A stretch of 5,416 nucleotides of DNA, from assembly GCA_026710525.1 (NCBI GenBank), contig JAPOQT010000165.1, positions 1-5,416 of the forward strand. The letters are read 5' to 3'. Positions 4,748 through 5,416 of this stretch are shown piece by piece. Position numbers and translations under genes: made by a program. The notes beneath the pieces are model-generated. The model made no database searches and was not told the DNA's origin. It worked only from the letters and a program-made list of their open reading frames with translations. The DNA is from Pseudomonadota bacterium (GTDB lineage Bacteria; Bdellovibrionota_B; Oligoflexia; Oligoflexales; Bin106). How positions within the stretch are numbered: the first letter of the stretch is position 1; the number at the start of each line of letters is the position of its first letter.

Positions 4748-5416
4748 TTATTCAGATTCAGGATAAGCACATATTTGCACACCATTATTGTCTGTGACAA
4801 CAAAAATAGAGTCATTGTAACCATCATTAGTGAGATCTTTTATAAAAGCCTTAACAATCCTTTGATTCTGAGGATGAAACGTATCTATACCAGTTGTTTT
4901 CATGGTTTGGGCATGGGACTTGTACTGTTTGAACTGCTGTAATTTCTCCGGGCTAATGAAGTGATCTAACCCTCTGGCAACTCGAGGTCCCGTATTTTTA
5001 ACATTAGGAGATAGCCAGCGTTGTTTTGCACTCATATCTGGCACGCGAGTTTGTTGTAGCTTTTGGGTGTCATAGGTTGAGGGTGCTTTATACCCCAGAA
5101 TCTGATGGGTCAAAAACAAGCAGCGCTTTTCACTATAGAACTTGACAATCTCTGACCATTTTTGTTGATATAACAGCTGTTGTACTTCAGCTAAAAATTG
5201 ACGAGAATTATCAGAGAGGGCAGGATCACCAGCCGGATCAGATTTTTCAAAATAATCAAGTAAATCATCTTGATCAATAGCAATTTCTTGAAGTTCTTTC
5301 AGATCATTATTATCACTATCCTTTAATGAAATCAGAAAAAAGATTTTGTTAGGATCATTCGCGGCAACCTCTTGATTAAATTCGCTGCCAGGGTTCGCTT
5401 TGGTTAGACTAATCAG
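4748..5416 (-). CDS. Hypothetical protein with Asp/Asn-rich loops, C-terminal part, cut by window edge
   Basis: The frame is open from the right edge to the TAA at 4750-4748, giving 222 residues of C-terminal sequence; the start lies outside. A TTG at 5119 could be mistaken for the start, but the frame continues unbroken upstream for 99 more codons with similar composition, so it is internal. Counting from the edge, residues 33-44 (DSDNNDLKELQE) place acidic or amide side chains at EF-hand loop positions 1, 3, 5, 9 and 12, but lack the usual Gly and hydrophobic positions. Near the end, DLTNDGYND (194-202) followed by SIFVV resembles the calcium loop and strand of FG-GAP/VCBS-type repeats. LISL occurs at residues 1-4 and 28-31, perhaps the end of a repeat unit. 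I see no catalytic motif and no membrane helix in this part. Function unknown; it is convergent with the lipoprotein gene. Confidence 0.8.
   Translation of the reverse strand: MISLTKANPGSEFNQEVAANDPNKIFFLISLKDSDNNDLKELQEIAIDQDDLLDYFEKSDPAGDPALSDNSRQFLAEVQQLLYQQKWSEIVKFYSEKRCLFLTHQILGYKAPSTYDTQKLQQTRVPDMSAKQRWLSPNVKNTGPRVARGLDHFISPEKLQQFKQYKSHAQTMKTTGIDTFHPQNQRIVKAFIKDLTNDGYNDSIFVVTDNNGVQICAYPESE

Noticed and set aside
4748..5119. A 123-residue gene starting at TTG 5119
   Set aside because: The same frame is open through to the window edge, so this is the end of a longer gene.

Overview
The window looks like a piece of a Gram-negative bacterial chromosome. It carries ftsY, a protein with the hallmarks of an outer-membrane beta-barrel (signal peptide, alternating strands, C-terminal Phe), and a protein with a clear lipobox, and base composition is moderately AT-rich. 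The N-terminally membrane-anchored FtsY is compatible with several proteobacterial or deltaproteobacterial/Bdellovibrio-like groups. I cannot place the organism more precisely from the sequence alone.

Left part (1-1249), mobile DNA, all read from the minus strand. A decayed IS1595-family (ISXO2-like DDE) transposase occupies 1181 down to 314. Its N-terminal 47 codons are in one frame and end in tandem stops; the zinc-ribbon segment is eroded; the catalytic core continues in another frame. Two bases after its stop, the intact beginning of a beta-class DNA methyltransferase (TSPPY motif) starts and runs off the left edge. That gene is easy to overlook because it is open at the window edge. The order transposase then methyltransferase, same strand and almost abutting, suggests a passenger gene of the IS.

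Middle (1250-2467), the housekeeping gene ftsY, encoding the signal recognition particle receptor GTPase, also on the minus strand. It is complete, with an N-terminal membrane helix, an acidic linker and all NG-domain GTPase motifs. The IS remnant begins within a few tens of bases of its stop.

Right part (2522-5416), cell-envelope genes that I could not assign to named families. A predicted small outer-membrane barrel protein is divergent from ftsY. After a 250-bp gap comes a predicted lipoprotein of 376 residues whose mature part is two copies of the same domain, each with four cysteines at matching spacing. A third gene, convergent and cut by the right edge, encodes at least 222 residues with two acidic Asp/Asn-rich loops resembling calcium-binding loops.

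The duplicated four-cysteine lipoprotein is the best candidate for something undescribed. The barrel-plus-lipoprotein neighbourhood suggests, but does not show, a joint envelope role. A secondary curiosity is a strong local excess of the hexamer TGATCA in the envelope genes.
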